This document shows positions 12,245 to 24,900 of a stretch of DNA of 64,000 bases, in pieces. Positions within the stretch are counted from its first letter, which is position 1. The number at the start of each line of letters is the position of its first letter. Below the pieces are notes generated by a model. It worked only from the letters and a program-made list of their open reading frames with translations, was not told the DNA's origin and made no database searches. This stretch comes from Macrostomum hystrix (Eukaryota > Platyhelminthes > Macrostomidae): the NCBI GenBank assembly GCA_950097015.1, contig CATNEN010000039.1:14540501-14604500 (forward strand). Direction: 5' to 3'. The translations under genes were made by a program, and so were the position numbers.

Positions 12245-14864
12245 ATGCGTCGAAGATTATACAGCCTATGTTTGCCAGCCTTTAGTGTTGGTCTTTTATT
12301 GCTGTCATTTTTTGTTTATCCCACTACAAGCGACAGGAGCAGCAACATTCTGTCAGCCATGTCTTTTAGAATTTTATCTGACACAGTCTATGTTGCTGAT
12401 AAGTTTGTGGATATTGAGTGCTTAGTTTATCCTAATGTTTTCCCACGCTTCTCTGTAGTGATAGGGAAGGGCGAAAATAGATTAGCAGAAAATGGCGTCT
12501 CCTACGATCTGTCTCCAACAAAGTACACCTTTAAATGGGATGCAGAATCAGAAGAGTCATTGAAATTTACTGTGCGCATTCATCACGTGACCTGGCATGA
12601 CAGGGGCTACTATTATTGTGGCTCTATCAGTAACCACTCGTCTGTGTTTCTCAATGTCACAGGTAACATTGCTTATGCTTGCAGAATGCAACTTGTATAT
12701 GAATCCTTATTCAAATCGGCTTCTATTCTTCACACTCCTGTTATGTAATTCATCTAGATATTTTACTTCTACTTTCAATTATATCTTATCGTCTTGATTT
12801 CCTTTGTATTTTACTTATAGCCCTATCAGCTGGTTTATTTTTAACATGGTTTATTACCCAGCCACCAAGCTCATTCAATCAATCATTGGTCATTACCCAG
12901 CTACCAAGCTCATTCAATCAATCATTGGTCATTACCCAGTCACCAAGCTCATTCAATCAATCATTGGTCATTACCCAGCCACCAAGCTCATTCAATCAAT
13001 CATTGGTCATTACCCAGGCACCAAGCTCATTCAGTCAATCATTGGTCATTACCCAGCCACAAAGCTCATTCAATCAATCATTGGTCATTACCCAGCCACC
13101 AAGCTCATTCAATCAATCATTGGTCATTACCCAGCCACCAAGCTCATTCAATCAATCATTGGTCATTACCCAGCCACAAAGCTCATTCAATCAATCATTG
13201 GTCATTACCCAGTCACCAAGCTCATTCAATCAATCATTGGTCATTACCCAGGCACCAAGCTCATTCAGTCAATCATTGGTCATTACCCAGGCACCAAGCT
13301 CATTCAATCAATAATTGGTCATTACCCAGGCACCAAGCTCATTCAGTCAATCATTGGTCATTACTCAGGCACCAAGCTCATTCAGTCAATCATTGGTCAT
13401 TACTCAGGCACCAAGCTCATTCAGTCAATCATTGGTCATTACCCAGCCACAAAGCTCATTCAATCAATCATTGGTCATTACCCAGCCACAAAGCTCATTC
13501 AATCAATCATTGGTCATTACCCAGCCACCAAGCTCATTCAATCAATCATTGGTCATTACCCAGGCACCAAGCTCATTCAGTCAATCATTGGTCATTACCC
13601 AGCCACAAAGCTCATTCAATCAATCATTGGTCATTACCCAGCCACCAAGCTCATGCAATCAATCATTGGTCATTACCCAGCCACCAAGCTCATTCAATCA
13701 ATCATTGGTCATTACTCAGGCACCAAGCTCATTCAGTCAATCATTGGTCATTACCCAGCCACCAAGCTCATTCAGTCAATCATTGGTTGCACTTTTAGCA
13801 CCACTAAGTCGAGTCGCGTCATTCTCGGGCGCAGTTTCCTCTCTCAACGCGAAGGCCGCTGCCTCCGTCCTGCAACGGCCGGCCAATGGCACCAGACGGT
13901 TTCCCTTGCGGCTGGGCCCGTCGGACGGCCTGGTTCTCACCTGCCGCGTCGGATGCGCCGCGGCGTCGTCACCGGCGCCGACGCTCAGCTTCCGCGCGCT
14001 AGACTGGACGGGTCCGGCGTCAGATGATACGGACAGAGACGTCAGCGCTGAATTCCCAGCATTGCGTCCTCTCACTTTCCACTTGATGTCGTCTTACGCT
14101 GTCGTTAGCAACGCCAGCCGTCGGGTTGGTCGCTGCAGCTCAGGAGGTCGGGAGCTAACTGGGGACGGCAACATGTCAGCAGTTGACGCTCAGCCATCAA
14201 TGTCTTGGCAAGAGGTAGCCCTGCGGCTGAACAACTGCTCACAGATGGGCCTGGACGGCAGGACCCGTTTTATGTGCTCAGCTGGACAGGACTGGAGAAT
14301 TGTCTACGTCAATTGTCCGGGTGAGGCTGCGGACTGAAGACCACGCTATTTTTCCCCTTGGGGGGGGGCGGAGTCCGCCGCCCCCAAACCCCCCCACGGA
14401 AATCTATGGCGAATCCATATTGGTTCAATAAAAAAAAATACACCATAGCCGACATGGTTCCACGAGACACTCCGACAAGAATCGTTGAATGTCTCGACGA
14501 TGCCGATGCTTTATGATTCTGGAAGTTGTTTCATCGGATAGAGCGAAAAATTAAACTTTTTATTCTTGATTTTATGGCGATTGGTTGAATATTTTGGGAG
14601 ATGCTAGGGGTTAACTTTCTCAATTGGCTTCGTTTAGGTTTAAAAATAATAATTGTTTAAAATGTTCCCCCATCCGCAGTGGTGTACCGACACTTTCCTC
14701 TGACGCACAGCGAAATAGCCGCTGTTTCAGTCGGCTCCGTTCTAGGCCTGGCCCTAGTCGGCTTAGGCTTCTACATCTTTCGACGTCGGCCCGAAAACGA
14801 AGGTGGCCTCCGACTTTTTAAAAGCGGGGATTCTAATAGCGGAGTGCGGCCTGCGAATGTCTGA
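12245..14864 (+). CDS. Type I membrane protein with an Ig domain, three exons
   Basis: Exons 12245-12662, 13835-14320 and 14680-14864 give 362 codons plus stop; all junctions are phase 1. Exon 1 starts at an ATG seven bases after TTTCAG and encodes a hydrophobic signal peptide (residues about 10-25) and a V-type Ig fold with Cys59 in IECLVYP and Cys125 in HDRGYYYCG. Exon 2 encodes a second Cys-rich extracellular part with N-glycosylation sites (NGT, NAS, NMS, NCS) and ends in WRIVYVNCPG. Exon 3 encodes one transmembrane helix (AVSVGSVLGLALVGLGFYIF), a basic stop-transfer (RRRP) and a short tail ending RPANV. A cell-surface receptor or adhesion role is inferred. The exon 2 acceptor at 13834 was chosen because it alone fits the phase; it lacks a strong pyrimidine tract. 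The first intron is mostly a 39-bp array. I do not recognise a specific orthologue. Confidence 0.8.
12846..13790. repeat. 39-bp minisatellite inside the Ig-gene intron
   Basis: About 24 copies of a 39-bp unit containing GGTCATTACCCAGCCACCAA. Two plus-strand frames are open, one continuous with exon 2 except for a single TAA at 13312. The array is not reachable in frame: exon 1 reads into a stop at 12746-12748 and none of the acceptor-like sites inside the unit gives the needed phase 1. I therefore treat it as intronic. Confidence 0.95.
14527..14607 (+). mobile_element. Half copy of a foldback element family
   Basis: GTTGTTTCATCGGATAGAGC, then GATTGGTTGAATATTTTGGG, match the right half of the element at 46010-46392. 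This copy lies in intron 2 of the Ig gene, after a GC hairpin (GGCGGAGTCCGCC, about 14367-14379). Another short piece lies at 33755-33800. Confidence 0.6.
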
Positions 14865-14928
14865 TCATCGCTGCTTGGGACTCGATTGTTTAGATTTTCT
14901 GAGATTTAGAAGTGACGTTTACAAATTA

Positions 14929-16462
14929 CTATGACATGACATTCCCAACACCCTGATGTCGATACATGACATGACATTCCCAACACCCTGATGTCGATAC
15001 ATGACATGACATTCTCAACACCCTGATGTCGATACATGACATGACATTCCCAACACCCTGATGTCGATACATGACATGACATTCTCAACACCCTGATGTC
15101 GATACATGACATGACATTCCCAACACCACATGTCGATACATGACATGACATTCCCAACACCACATGTCGATACATGACATGACATTCTCAACACCCTGAT
15201 ATCGATACATGACATGACATTCTCAACACCCTGATGTCGATACATGACATGACATTCCCAACACCCTGATGTCGATACATGACATGACATTCCCGACACC
15301 ACATGTCGATACATGACATGACATTCCCAACACCCTGATGTCGATACATGACATGACATTCCCAACACCCTGATGTCGATACATGACATGACATTCCCAA
15401 CACCCTGATGTCGATACATGACATGACATTCCCAACACCCTGATGTCGATACATGACATGACATTCCCGACACCACATGTCGATACATGACATGACATTC
15501 CCAACACCCTGATGTCGATACATGACATGACATTCCCAACACCCTGATGTCGATACATGACATGACATTCCCAACACCCTGATGTCGATACATGACATGA
15601 CATTCCCAACACCCTGATGTCGATACATGACATGACATTCCCAACACCACCCCCATGTCGATACATGACATGACATTCCCAACACCACCCCCATGTCGAT
15701 ACATGACATGACATTCCCAACACCACCCTCATGTCGATACATGACATGACATTCCCAACACCACCCCCATGTCGATACATGACATGACATTCCCAACACC
15801 ACCCCCATGTCGATACATGACATGACATTTCCGACACCACCCCATGTCGATACATGACATGACATTCCCAACACCACCCCATGTCGATACATGACATGAC
15901 ATTCCCAACACCACCCCATGTCGATACATGACATGACATTCCCAACACCACCCCATGTCGATACATGACATGACATTCCCAACACCACCCCATGTCGATA
16001 CATGACATGACATTCCCAACACCACCCCATGTCGATACATGACATGACATTCCCAACACCACCCCATGTCGATACATGACCTGACATTCCCAACACCACC
16101 CCATGTCGATACATGACATGACATTCCCAACACCACCCCATGTCGATACATGACCTGACATTCCCAACACCACCCCATGTCGATACATGACATGACATTC
16201 CCAACACCACCCCATGTCTATACATGACATGACATTCCCAACACCACCCCATGTCGATACATGACATGACATTCCCAACACCACCCCATGTCGATACATG
16301 ACCTGACATTCCCAACACCACCCCATGTCGATACATGACATGACATTCCCAACACCACCCCATGTCGATACATGACCTGACATTCCCAACACCACCCCAT
16401 GTCGATACATGACATGACATTCCCAACACCACCCCATGTCGATACATGACATGACATTTCCG
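14929..16462. repeat. 34-38-bp minisatellite array
   Basis: About 42 copies built on CGATACATGACATGACATTC. Three spacer types occur in blocks: CACCCTGATG on the left, CACCACCCCCATG in the middle and CACCACCCCATG on the right (37-bp period). Each unit contains the inverted pair ATGTC/GACAT around GATACAT. Minus-strand frames of up to 419 codons are pure repeat translations. The array starts about 65 bases after the Ig-gene stop. Confidence 0.97.
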
Positions 16463-17017
16463 ACATTCTTATGTTGATGCATGTCACAGAACTATAGTAA
16501 TGAATTGAATGAGGTAATTTTAGCTTTTTAGCACCAAATGGATTTGCAATTTATCATCTAATTATACAAAATCCTTTCTGTTGGTACACAAAAAGATGAC
16601 TATCGTTTTTTATTTCTTACTTATCCATTTGTCTTCATTAAAGACTGTAAATTGAGGCACTATATCAATATCTGCACTGTACATTTACACTAATTTTCGC
16701 TTTGTAATCATTTCACTTGTAGTACGTAAGTGTATTCAAACTACCCCAATGTAGTTGTTGTTTTTACATTTTCGCCACCTGTATGTACCAAGTATATAGC
16801 TCTATCGAATTATGTAGTCCTAACTATGTTTATTCGCACCTTGTCTTGGTGCATCGTTTAGCAGCTACTTTTTTAATATATTTATTTCTTTGGAGCATTT
16901 TTACATGTTCGTTGTCGAACTTCATTATTATCGTGTGTGTGCGTGTGTGCGTTTTGCTGCGTGATCCAGTTTCATTCAATAAATAAACTATCCCAATGTT
17001 TTTAAAAGCCAATTCAC
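16463..17017. other. Unique AT-rich spacer between two arrays
   Basis: No exon or element recognised; a short GTGTGTGCGTGTGTGCG run lies near 16935. Confidence 0.5.
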
Positions 17018-17018
17018 A

Positions 17019-18083
17019 TGACAGTTCCCATAACTTTAGGACAGTTCCCATACCTTCAGGACAGTTCCCACTCCTTCAGGACAGTTCCCATACCTTCAGG
17101 ACAGTTCCCATACCTTCAGGACAGTTCCCATAACTTTAGGACAGTTCCCATACCTTCAGGACAGTTCCCACTCCTTCAGGACAGTTCCCATACCTTCAGG
17201 ACAGTTCCCATAACTTCAGGACAGTTCCCATACCTTCAGGACAGTTCCCATAACTTCAGGACAGTTCCCATACCTTCAGGACAGTTCCCATACCTTCAGG
17301 ACAGTTCCCATAACTTCAAGGCAAGTTCCCATACCGTCAGGACAGTTCCCATACCTTCAGGACAGTTCCCATACCTTCAGGACAGTTCCCATACCTTCAG
17401 GACAGTTCCCATACCTTCAGGACAGTTCCCATACCTTCAGGACAGTTCCCATACCTTCAGGACAGTTCCCATACCGTCAGGACAGTTCCCATACCTTCAG
17501 GACAGTTCCCATACCTTCAGGACAGTTCCCATACCTTCAGGACAGTTCCCATAACTTTAGGACAGTTCCCATACCTTCAGGACAGTTCCCATACCTTCAG
17601 GACAGTTCCCATACCTTCAGGACAGTTCCCACTCCTTCAGGACAGTTCCCATACCTTCAGGACAGTTCCCATAACTTCAGGACAGTTCCCATACCTTCAG
17701 GACAGTTCCCATAACTTCAGGACAGTTCCCATAACTTCAGGACAGTTCCCATAACTTTAGGACAGTTCCCACTCGTTCAGGACAGTTCCCACTCCTTCAG
17801 GACAGTTCCCACTCCTTCAGGACAGTTCCCACTCCTTCAGGACAGTTCCCACTCCTTCAGGACGGTTCCCACTCCTTCAGGACAGTTCCCATAACTTCAG
17901 GACAGTTCCAACTCCTTCAGGACAGTTCCCACTCCTTCAGGACAGTTCCCACTCCTTCAGGACAGTTCCCACTCCTTCAGGACAGTTCCCACTCCTTCAG
18001 GACAGTTCCCACTCCTTCAGGACAGTTCCCACTCCTTCAGGACAGTTCCCACTCCTTCAGGACGGTTCCCATTCCTTCAGAAA
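17019..18083. repeat. 20-bp minisatellite array
   Basis: About 53 copies of GACAGTTCCCATACCTTCAG. Up to about 17760 the variable core is mostly ATACC or ATAAC; after that nearly every copy carries ACTCC. This sharp change of subtype shows local homogenisation. Confidence 0.97.
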
Positions 18084-18534
18084 GATTCATTCTATTCATT
18101 CGAAAATTCCATTTGGTTGTTGAGTTAATTTTAAAGACGTACAATATTTTTGTCGTCATATTCAAGGCGAACTGTTATTAATTTTTTTCGCTTATGCACG
18201 TGAAACTGTCCATTTTCGGCTTCCTGAACCGAAAATCGCTGTTACGAAATGGCTTAAACTGTTGGTAAGAATTTTTTCTAGCTCGTATTTCGGTGCTAAA
18301 CTGCTACTGTGTGGCAGATATTTTAACTTTCGAATATAAAATTTTTATTATTATTAAAGAGCTTCTCTGCCTTACACTACTTGCAGTAAAATCGCGCGTT
18401 CTTTACAAGTGCTTCATTAAGTATGTTTATTTTGTATAATAATTTTTTTTTCTTTGTGTAGTCCACTATTTTCTGCCAATAAATTCTAGAGGTGCTAAAA
18501 TGTGTTTCAAATGAGTTTTACAGTTTAGTGTACA
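18084..18534. other. AT-rich spacer, no gene seen
   Basis: Unique sequence between the 20-bp array and the SINE. No exon or RNA gene recognised. Confidence 0.5.
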
Positions 18535-18790
18535 TTTGACTCACGACTTAGAAGGTCAGGGGTTCGATTCCCGACTCAATCGGAACAATTTGTGTCTTTT
18601 AGAAAAACACTTGACTATGCATTGCTTCAGATCACCCAGCTGTTAAATGGGTACGAGCATCACCTGCAGGTTATTAAGGGTTGGTGTTGCATCCCCCAAG
18701 TCCATGGACTGAACAGCCGTACCGAGCCTTCGCTGCGCAATGGAGCCAATCGGAAGTTATTGCAGATTTGGTTGATAAGCTGCTAGTTGA
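18535..18790 (+). mobile_element. tRNA-derived SINE, family C
   Basis: B-box-like GGTCAGGGGTTCGATTCCC at about 18555-18573 is followed by a body with CACCCAGCTGTTAAATGGGT, AAGTCCATGGACTGAACAG and GCTGCGCAATGG. Minus-strand copies are at 45105-45320 and 48388-48575. It lies just beyond the 3' end of the Vsx coding region. Confidence 0.75.
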
Positions 18791-18919
18791 CTTTCGGTAG
18801 ACATTTATTTGATGGATTATGATACTGTTATCCGGTGCGGAGCGGACGTTAAAAGTACAAAACTATTGCACTTGCTAGTTAGTCATTGTGTCGCAGTTGT
18901 TCTTAATGTATTTTTCATG

Positions 18920-21900
18920 TCAACAATCATGATGATTAGCATTGTGGCGACTGTCTGGTGCCTGCAGATCTGATTGGTTGGCAGCGGGGATGATTGCCGA
19001 TTCCTGCTGTGAGTTCAACAGTGATGCAGCCGAAGGTGGGTCTGAAATACATTTGCGTGTACCGGTGCAGGAATCTCTTAGAAGAATAACAGCCAGCTCT
19101 CACCCAAACACAGCCAGCTCTCACCCACACACAGCCAGCTCTCACCCACACACAGCCAGCTCTCACCCACACAGCCAGCTCTCACCCACACAGCCAGCTC
19201 TCACCCACACACAGCCAGCTCTCACCCACACACAGCCAGCTCTAACCCACACACAGCCAGCTCTCACCAACACAGCCAGCTCTCACCCACACACAGCCAG
19301 CTCTCACCAACACAGCCAGCTTTCACCCACACACAGCCAGCTCTCACCAACACAGCCAGCTCTCACCCACACACAGCCAGCTCTCACCCACACACAGCCA
19401 GCTCTCACCCACACACAGCCAGCTCTCACCAACACAGCCAGCTTTCACCCACACACAGCCAGCTCTCACCCACACACAGCCAGCTCTCACCCAAACACAG
19501 CCAGCTCTCACCCACACACAACCAGCTCTCACCAACACAGCCAGCTCTCACCAACACAGCCAGCTCTCACCCAAACACAGCCAGCTCTCACCCACACACA
19601 GCCAGCTCTCACTAACACAGCCAGCTCTCACCCAAACACAGCCAGCTCTCACCCACACACAACCAGCTCTCACCAACACAGCCAGCTCTCACCCACACAC
19701 AGCCAGCTCTCACCAACACAGCCAGCTTTCACCCACACACAGCCAGCTCTCACCAACACAGCCAGCTCTCACCAACACAGCCAGCTCTCACCAACACAGC
19801 CAGCTCTCACCCAAACACAGCCAGCTCTCACCAACACAGCCAGCTTTCACCCACACACAGCCAGCTCTCACCAACACAGCCAGCTCTCACCAACACAGCC
19901 AGCTCTCACCAACACAGCCAGCTCTCACCCAAACACAGCCAGCTCTCACCCACACACAGCCAGCTCTCACTAACACAGCCAGCTCTCACCCAAACACAGC
20001 CAGCTCTCACCCACACACAACCAGCTCTCACCAACACAGCCAGCTCTCACCCACACACAGCCAGCTCTCACCCACACACAGCCAGCTCTCACCAACACAG
20101 CCAGCTTTCACCCACACACAGCCAGCTCTCACCAACACAGCCAGCTCTCACCAACACAGCCAGCTTTCACCCACACACAGCCAGCTCTCACCCACACACA
20201 GCCAGCTCTCACTAACACAGCCAGCTCTCACCCACACACAGCCAGCTCTCACCCAAACACAGCCAGCTCTCACCCACACACAGCCAGCTCTTACCCACAC
20301 ACAGCCAGCTCTCACCCATAGGCCAGGCAGGGGCTGCAGGCATCTGCAGCATTAGCGAGTGTCGGACCATGGCTCCGTACAGGCCAAACTGGGCCATCGC
20401 CGGCGCCTCGGCGCCCCAAGTCTTCTCGGCGCGGCGCCATTTGGCGCGACGATTCTGGAACCAAACCTGAACGCGGTCCTCTGGCAGGCCGGTGGCCAAG
20501 CTGATGGACTCACGCTGACGCACATCCGGGTAGTGCGTCTCGTTGAATGCTCGCTCCAGGCTCTCCAGCTGATGACTGGAGAACACCGTCCTACCCGACA
20601 GTTGGTGTTACAGTGTTAGTGAATCCAGTGTCTAACAGGTTAAATCGATTGTCTAACAGGTTGAATCGATTGTCTAACAGGTTGAATCCAGTGTCTAACT
20701 GATTGAATCAAGTGTCTAACTGGTTGAATCGATTGTCTAACAGGTTAAATCGATTATCTAACAGGTTAAATCCAGTGTCTATCAGGTTGAATCAAGTGTC
20801 TAACAGGTTGAATCAAGTGTCTAACAGGTTGAATCAAGTGTCTAACAGGTTGAATCAAGTGTCTAACTGGTTGAATCGAGTGTCTAACTGGTTGAATCGA
20901 TTGTCTAACAGGTTGAATCCAAGTTCTAACAGGTTGAATCGATTGTCTAACAGGTTAAATCGATTGTCTAACAGGTTGAATCCTAGTTCTAACAGGTTGA
21001 ATCGATTGTCTAACAGGTTAAATCGATTGTCTAACAGCTTGAATCGATTGTCTAACAGGTTGAATCCAGTGTCTAACTGGTTGAATCGATTGTCTAACAG
21101 GTTGAATCCAGTGTCTAACTGATTGAATCAAGTGTCTAACTGATTGAATCAAGTGTCTAACAGGTTGAATCCAGTGTCTAACACGTTGAATCAAGTGTCT
21201 AACAGGTTGAATCAAGTGTCTAACAGGTTGAATCCAGTGTCTATCAGGTTGAATCAAGTGTCTAACAGGTTGAATCAAGTGTCTAACAGGTTGAATCAAG
21301 TGTCTAACAGGTTGAATCAAGTGTCTAACAGGTTGAATCGATTGTCTAACAGGTTGAATCCAGTGTCTAACTGATTGAATCAAGTGTCTAACTGGTTGAA
21401 TCGATTGTCTAACAGGTTAAATCGATTATCTAACAGGTTGAATCCAGTGTCTATCAGGTTGAATCAAGTGTCTAACAAGATGAATCAAGTGTCTAACAGG
21501 TTGAATCCAAGTTCTAACAGGTTGAATCGATTGTCTAACAGGTTAAATCGATTGTCTAACAGGTTGAATCCTAGTTCTAACAGGTTGAATCGATTGTCTA
21601 ACAGGTTGAATCCTAGTTCTAACAGGTTGAATCGATTGTCTAACAGGTTAAATCGATTGTCTAACAGCTTGAATCGATTGTCTAACAGGTTGAATCCAGT
21701 GTCTAACTGGTTGAATCGATTGTCTAACAGGTTGAATCCAGTGTCTAACTGATTGAATCAAGTGTCTAACTGATTGAATCAAGTGTCTAACAGGTTGAAT
21801 CCAGTGTCTAACAGGTTGAATCAAGTGTCTAACAGGTTGAATCCAGTGTCTAACAGGTTGAATCCAGTGTCTAACTGGTTGAATCGATTGTCTAACAGGT

Positions 21901-24900
21901 TGAATCCAGTGTCTAACTGATTGAATCAAGTGTCTAACTGATTGAATCAAGTGTCTAACAGGTTGAATCGAGTGTCTAACAGGTTGAATCAAGTGTCTAA
22001 CAAGATGAATCAAGTGTCTAACTGGTTGAATCGAGTGTCTAACTGGTTGAATCGATTGTCTAACAGGTTGAATCCAAGTTCTAACAGGTTGAATCGATTG
22101 TCTAACAGGTTAAATCGATTGTCTAACAGGTTGAATCCAAGTTCTAACAGGTTGAATCAAGTGTCTAACAGGTTGAATCCAGTGTCTAACAGGTTGAATC
22201 CAGTGTCTATCAGGTTGAATCAAGTGTCTAACAGGTTGAATCAAGTGTCTAACAGGTTGAATCAAGTGTCTAACAGGTTGAATCAAGTGTCTAACAGGTT
22301 GAATCAAGTGTCTAACAGGTTGAATCAAGTGTCTAACAGGTTGAATCAAGTGTCTAACAGGTTGAATCCAGTGTCTAACAGGTTGAATCCAGTGTCTATC
22401 AGGTTGAATCAAGTGTCTAACAGGTTGAATCAAGTGTCTAACAGGTTGAATCAAGTGTCTAACAGGTTGAATCAAGTGTCTAACAGGTTGAATCAAGTGT
22501 CTAACAGGTTGAATCAAGTGTCTAACAGGTTGAATCCAGTGTCTAACAGGTTGAATCCAGTGTCTATCAGGTTGAATCAAGTGTCTAACAGGTTGAATCA
22601 AGTGTCTAACAGGTTGAATCAAGTGTCTAACAGGTTGAATCCAGTGTCTAACAGGTTGAATCAAGTGTCTAACAGGTTGAATCCAGTGTCTATCAGGTTG
22701 AATCAAGTGTCTAACAGGTTGAATCAAGTGTCTAACTGGTTAAATCGATTGTCTTACAGGTTGAATCAAGTGTCTAACAGGTTGAATCTAGTGTCTAACA
22801 GGTTGAATCCAGTGTCTAACAGGTTGAATCCAGTGTCTAACAGGTTGAATCAAGTGTCTAACAGGTTGAATCCAGTGTCTATCAGGTTGAATCAAGTGTC
22901 TAACAGGTTGAATCAAGTGTCTAACTGGTTAAATCGATTGTCTTACAGGTTGAATCAAGTGTCTAACAGGTTGAATCTAGTGTCTAACAGGTTGAATCCA
23001 GTGTCTAACAGGTTGAATCCAGTGTCTATCAGGTTGAATCCAGTGTCTATCAGGTTGAATCGATTGTCTAACAGGTTGAATCCAGTGTCTAACAGGTTGA
23101 ATCCAGTGTCTAACAGGTTGAATCCAGTGTCTAACAGGTTGAATCGATTGTCTAACAGGTTGAATCCAGTGTCTATCAGGTTGAATCCAGTGTCTATCAG
23201 GTTGAATCGATTGTCTAACAGGTTGAATCCAGTGTCTAACAGGTTGAATCCAGTGTCTAACAGGTTGAATCCAGTGTCTAACAGGTTGAATCAAGTGTCT
23301 ATCAGGTTGAATCGATTGTCTAACAGGTTGAATCCAGTGTCTAACAGGTTGAATCCAGTGTCTAACAGGTTGAATCTAGTGTCTAACAGGTTGAATCCAG
23401 TGTCTAACAGGTTGAATCCAGTGTCTATCAGGTTGAATCCAGTGTCTATCAGGTTGAATCGATTGTCTAACAGGTTGAATCCAGTGTCTAACAGGTTGAA
23501 TCCAGTGTCTAACAGGTTGAATCCAGTGTCTAACAGGTTGAATCAAGTGTCTATCAGGTTGAATCGATTGTCTAACAGGTTGAATCCAGTGTCTATCAGG
23601 TTGAATCAAGTGTCTAACAAGATGAATCAAGTGTCTAACAGGTTGAATCCAAGTTCTAACAGGTTGAATCGATTGTCTAACAGGTTAAATCGATTGTCTA
23701 ACAGGTTGAATCCTAGTTCTAACAGGTTGAATCGATTGTCTAACAGGTTGAATCCTAGTTCTAACAGGTTGAATGCAGTGTCTAACAGGTTGAATCCAGT
23801 GTCTAACAGGTTGAATCCAGTGTCTAACAGGTTGAATCGATTGTCTAACAGGTTAAATCAATTGTCTAACAGGTTGAATCCAGTGTCTAACAGGTTGAAT
23901 CCAGTGTCTAACAGGTTGAATCCAGTGTCTAACAGGTTGAATCGATTGTCTAACAGGTTAAATCAATTGTCTTACAGGTTGAATCAATTGTCTAACAGGT
24001 TGAATCGATTGTCTAACAGGTTGAATCCAGTGTCTAACAGGTTGAATCGATTGTCTAACAGGTTGAATCCAGTGTCTAACTGGTTGAATCGATTGTCTTA
24101 CAGGTTAAATCGATTATCTAACTGGTTGAATCAATTGTCTAACAGGTTGAATCCAGTGTCTAACAGGTTGAATCAAGTGTCAAACAGGTTAAATCAATTG
24201 TCTAACAGGTTGAATCGATTGTCTGACAGTTTGAATCCAGTGTCTAACAGGTTAGATAAATAAAGTAACCGCATTTGATTGCTTATCAAAAATCTGCCAT
24301 CTCGTAAGCAGTGATCAGCTGTGTAGAATTTTTCTTCAAATTAAAAATTCAGTTTTTAGATCTTTTGACTAAAATAATTGATTCGAAAATTATAATAAAA
24401 CCTGTTTAATTATTGTCTTTCACTGAAAATATTATTTTTTTATTGAAGATGTTTTTTAATTTGGAAAGCTAATCGTTTAAAGGGCTGCTAACTGACAGCT
24501 GAACAGATTGTCCAAGATCCGCACTCAATGCAAATGCAACTCAATTAGAGACAATCAAATAAAAGCAGTTTTTTGTTTAAAATCGAGTTAATATTTAATT
24601 CGATTTCCACAATAATCACATTCGACAAACTGGGATGAATTTGTCACGCCTCAAACAATGGAAAGTGTTGGGGTTGAGAATTTTTCTGAGTGTCAATTCT
24701 TTCAGCTGCTTTTTTTCAGCGCCGTGTTCTCAACACAACGCATTCATTTTTTCGTCCTATTTGATTATCCGACTAGATATTCTGCCACACTTCAAATAAC
24801 AATTTTTTTATTTAATTAAGCCAGATTTTTTAAGACAATTCCAAGCTTTCTATTTCTAAGCAGTCTCTTAGCTTCTATTTATCTATGCGTTGTTTTCGGC

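Noticed and set aside
12804-14027. 407-codon frame with GHYPATKLIQ repeats
   Set aside because: Runs through the 39-bp array and then through Ig exon 2 in the wrong frame.
14929-16462. CRISPR-like array
   Set aside because: Units are contiguous tandem repeats without unique spacers, in an animal genome. The same applies to the other arrays.
15188-16482. Two 419-codon Cys/His-rich minus-strand frames
   Set aside because: The 37-bp unit cycles through all three frames; same DNA read in two frames.
20359-20619. 86-codon plus-strand frame opposite the homeobox
   Set aside because: Antisense shadow of Vsx exon 3.
21942-24263. 773-codon plus-strand open frame
   Set aside because: Pure translation of a 21-bp tandem repeat inside a Vsx intron; other frames and the other strand are also open.
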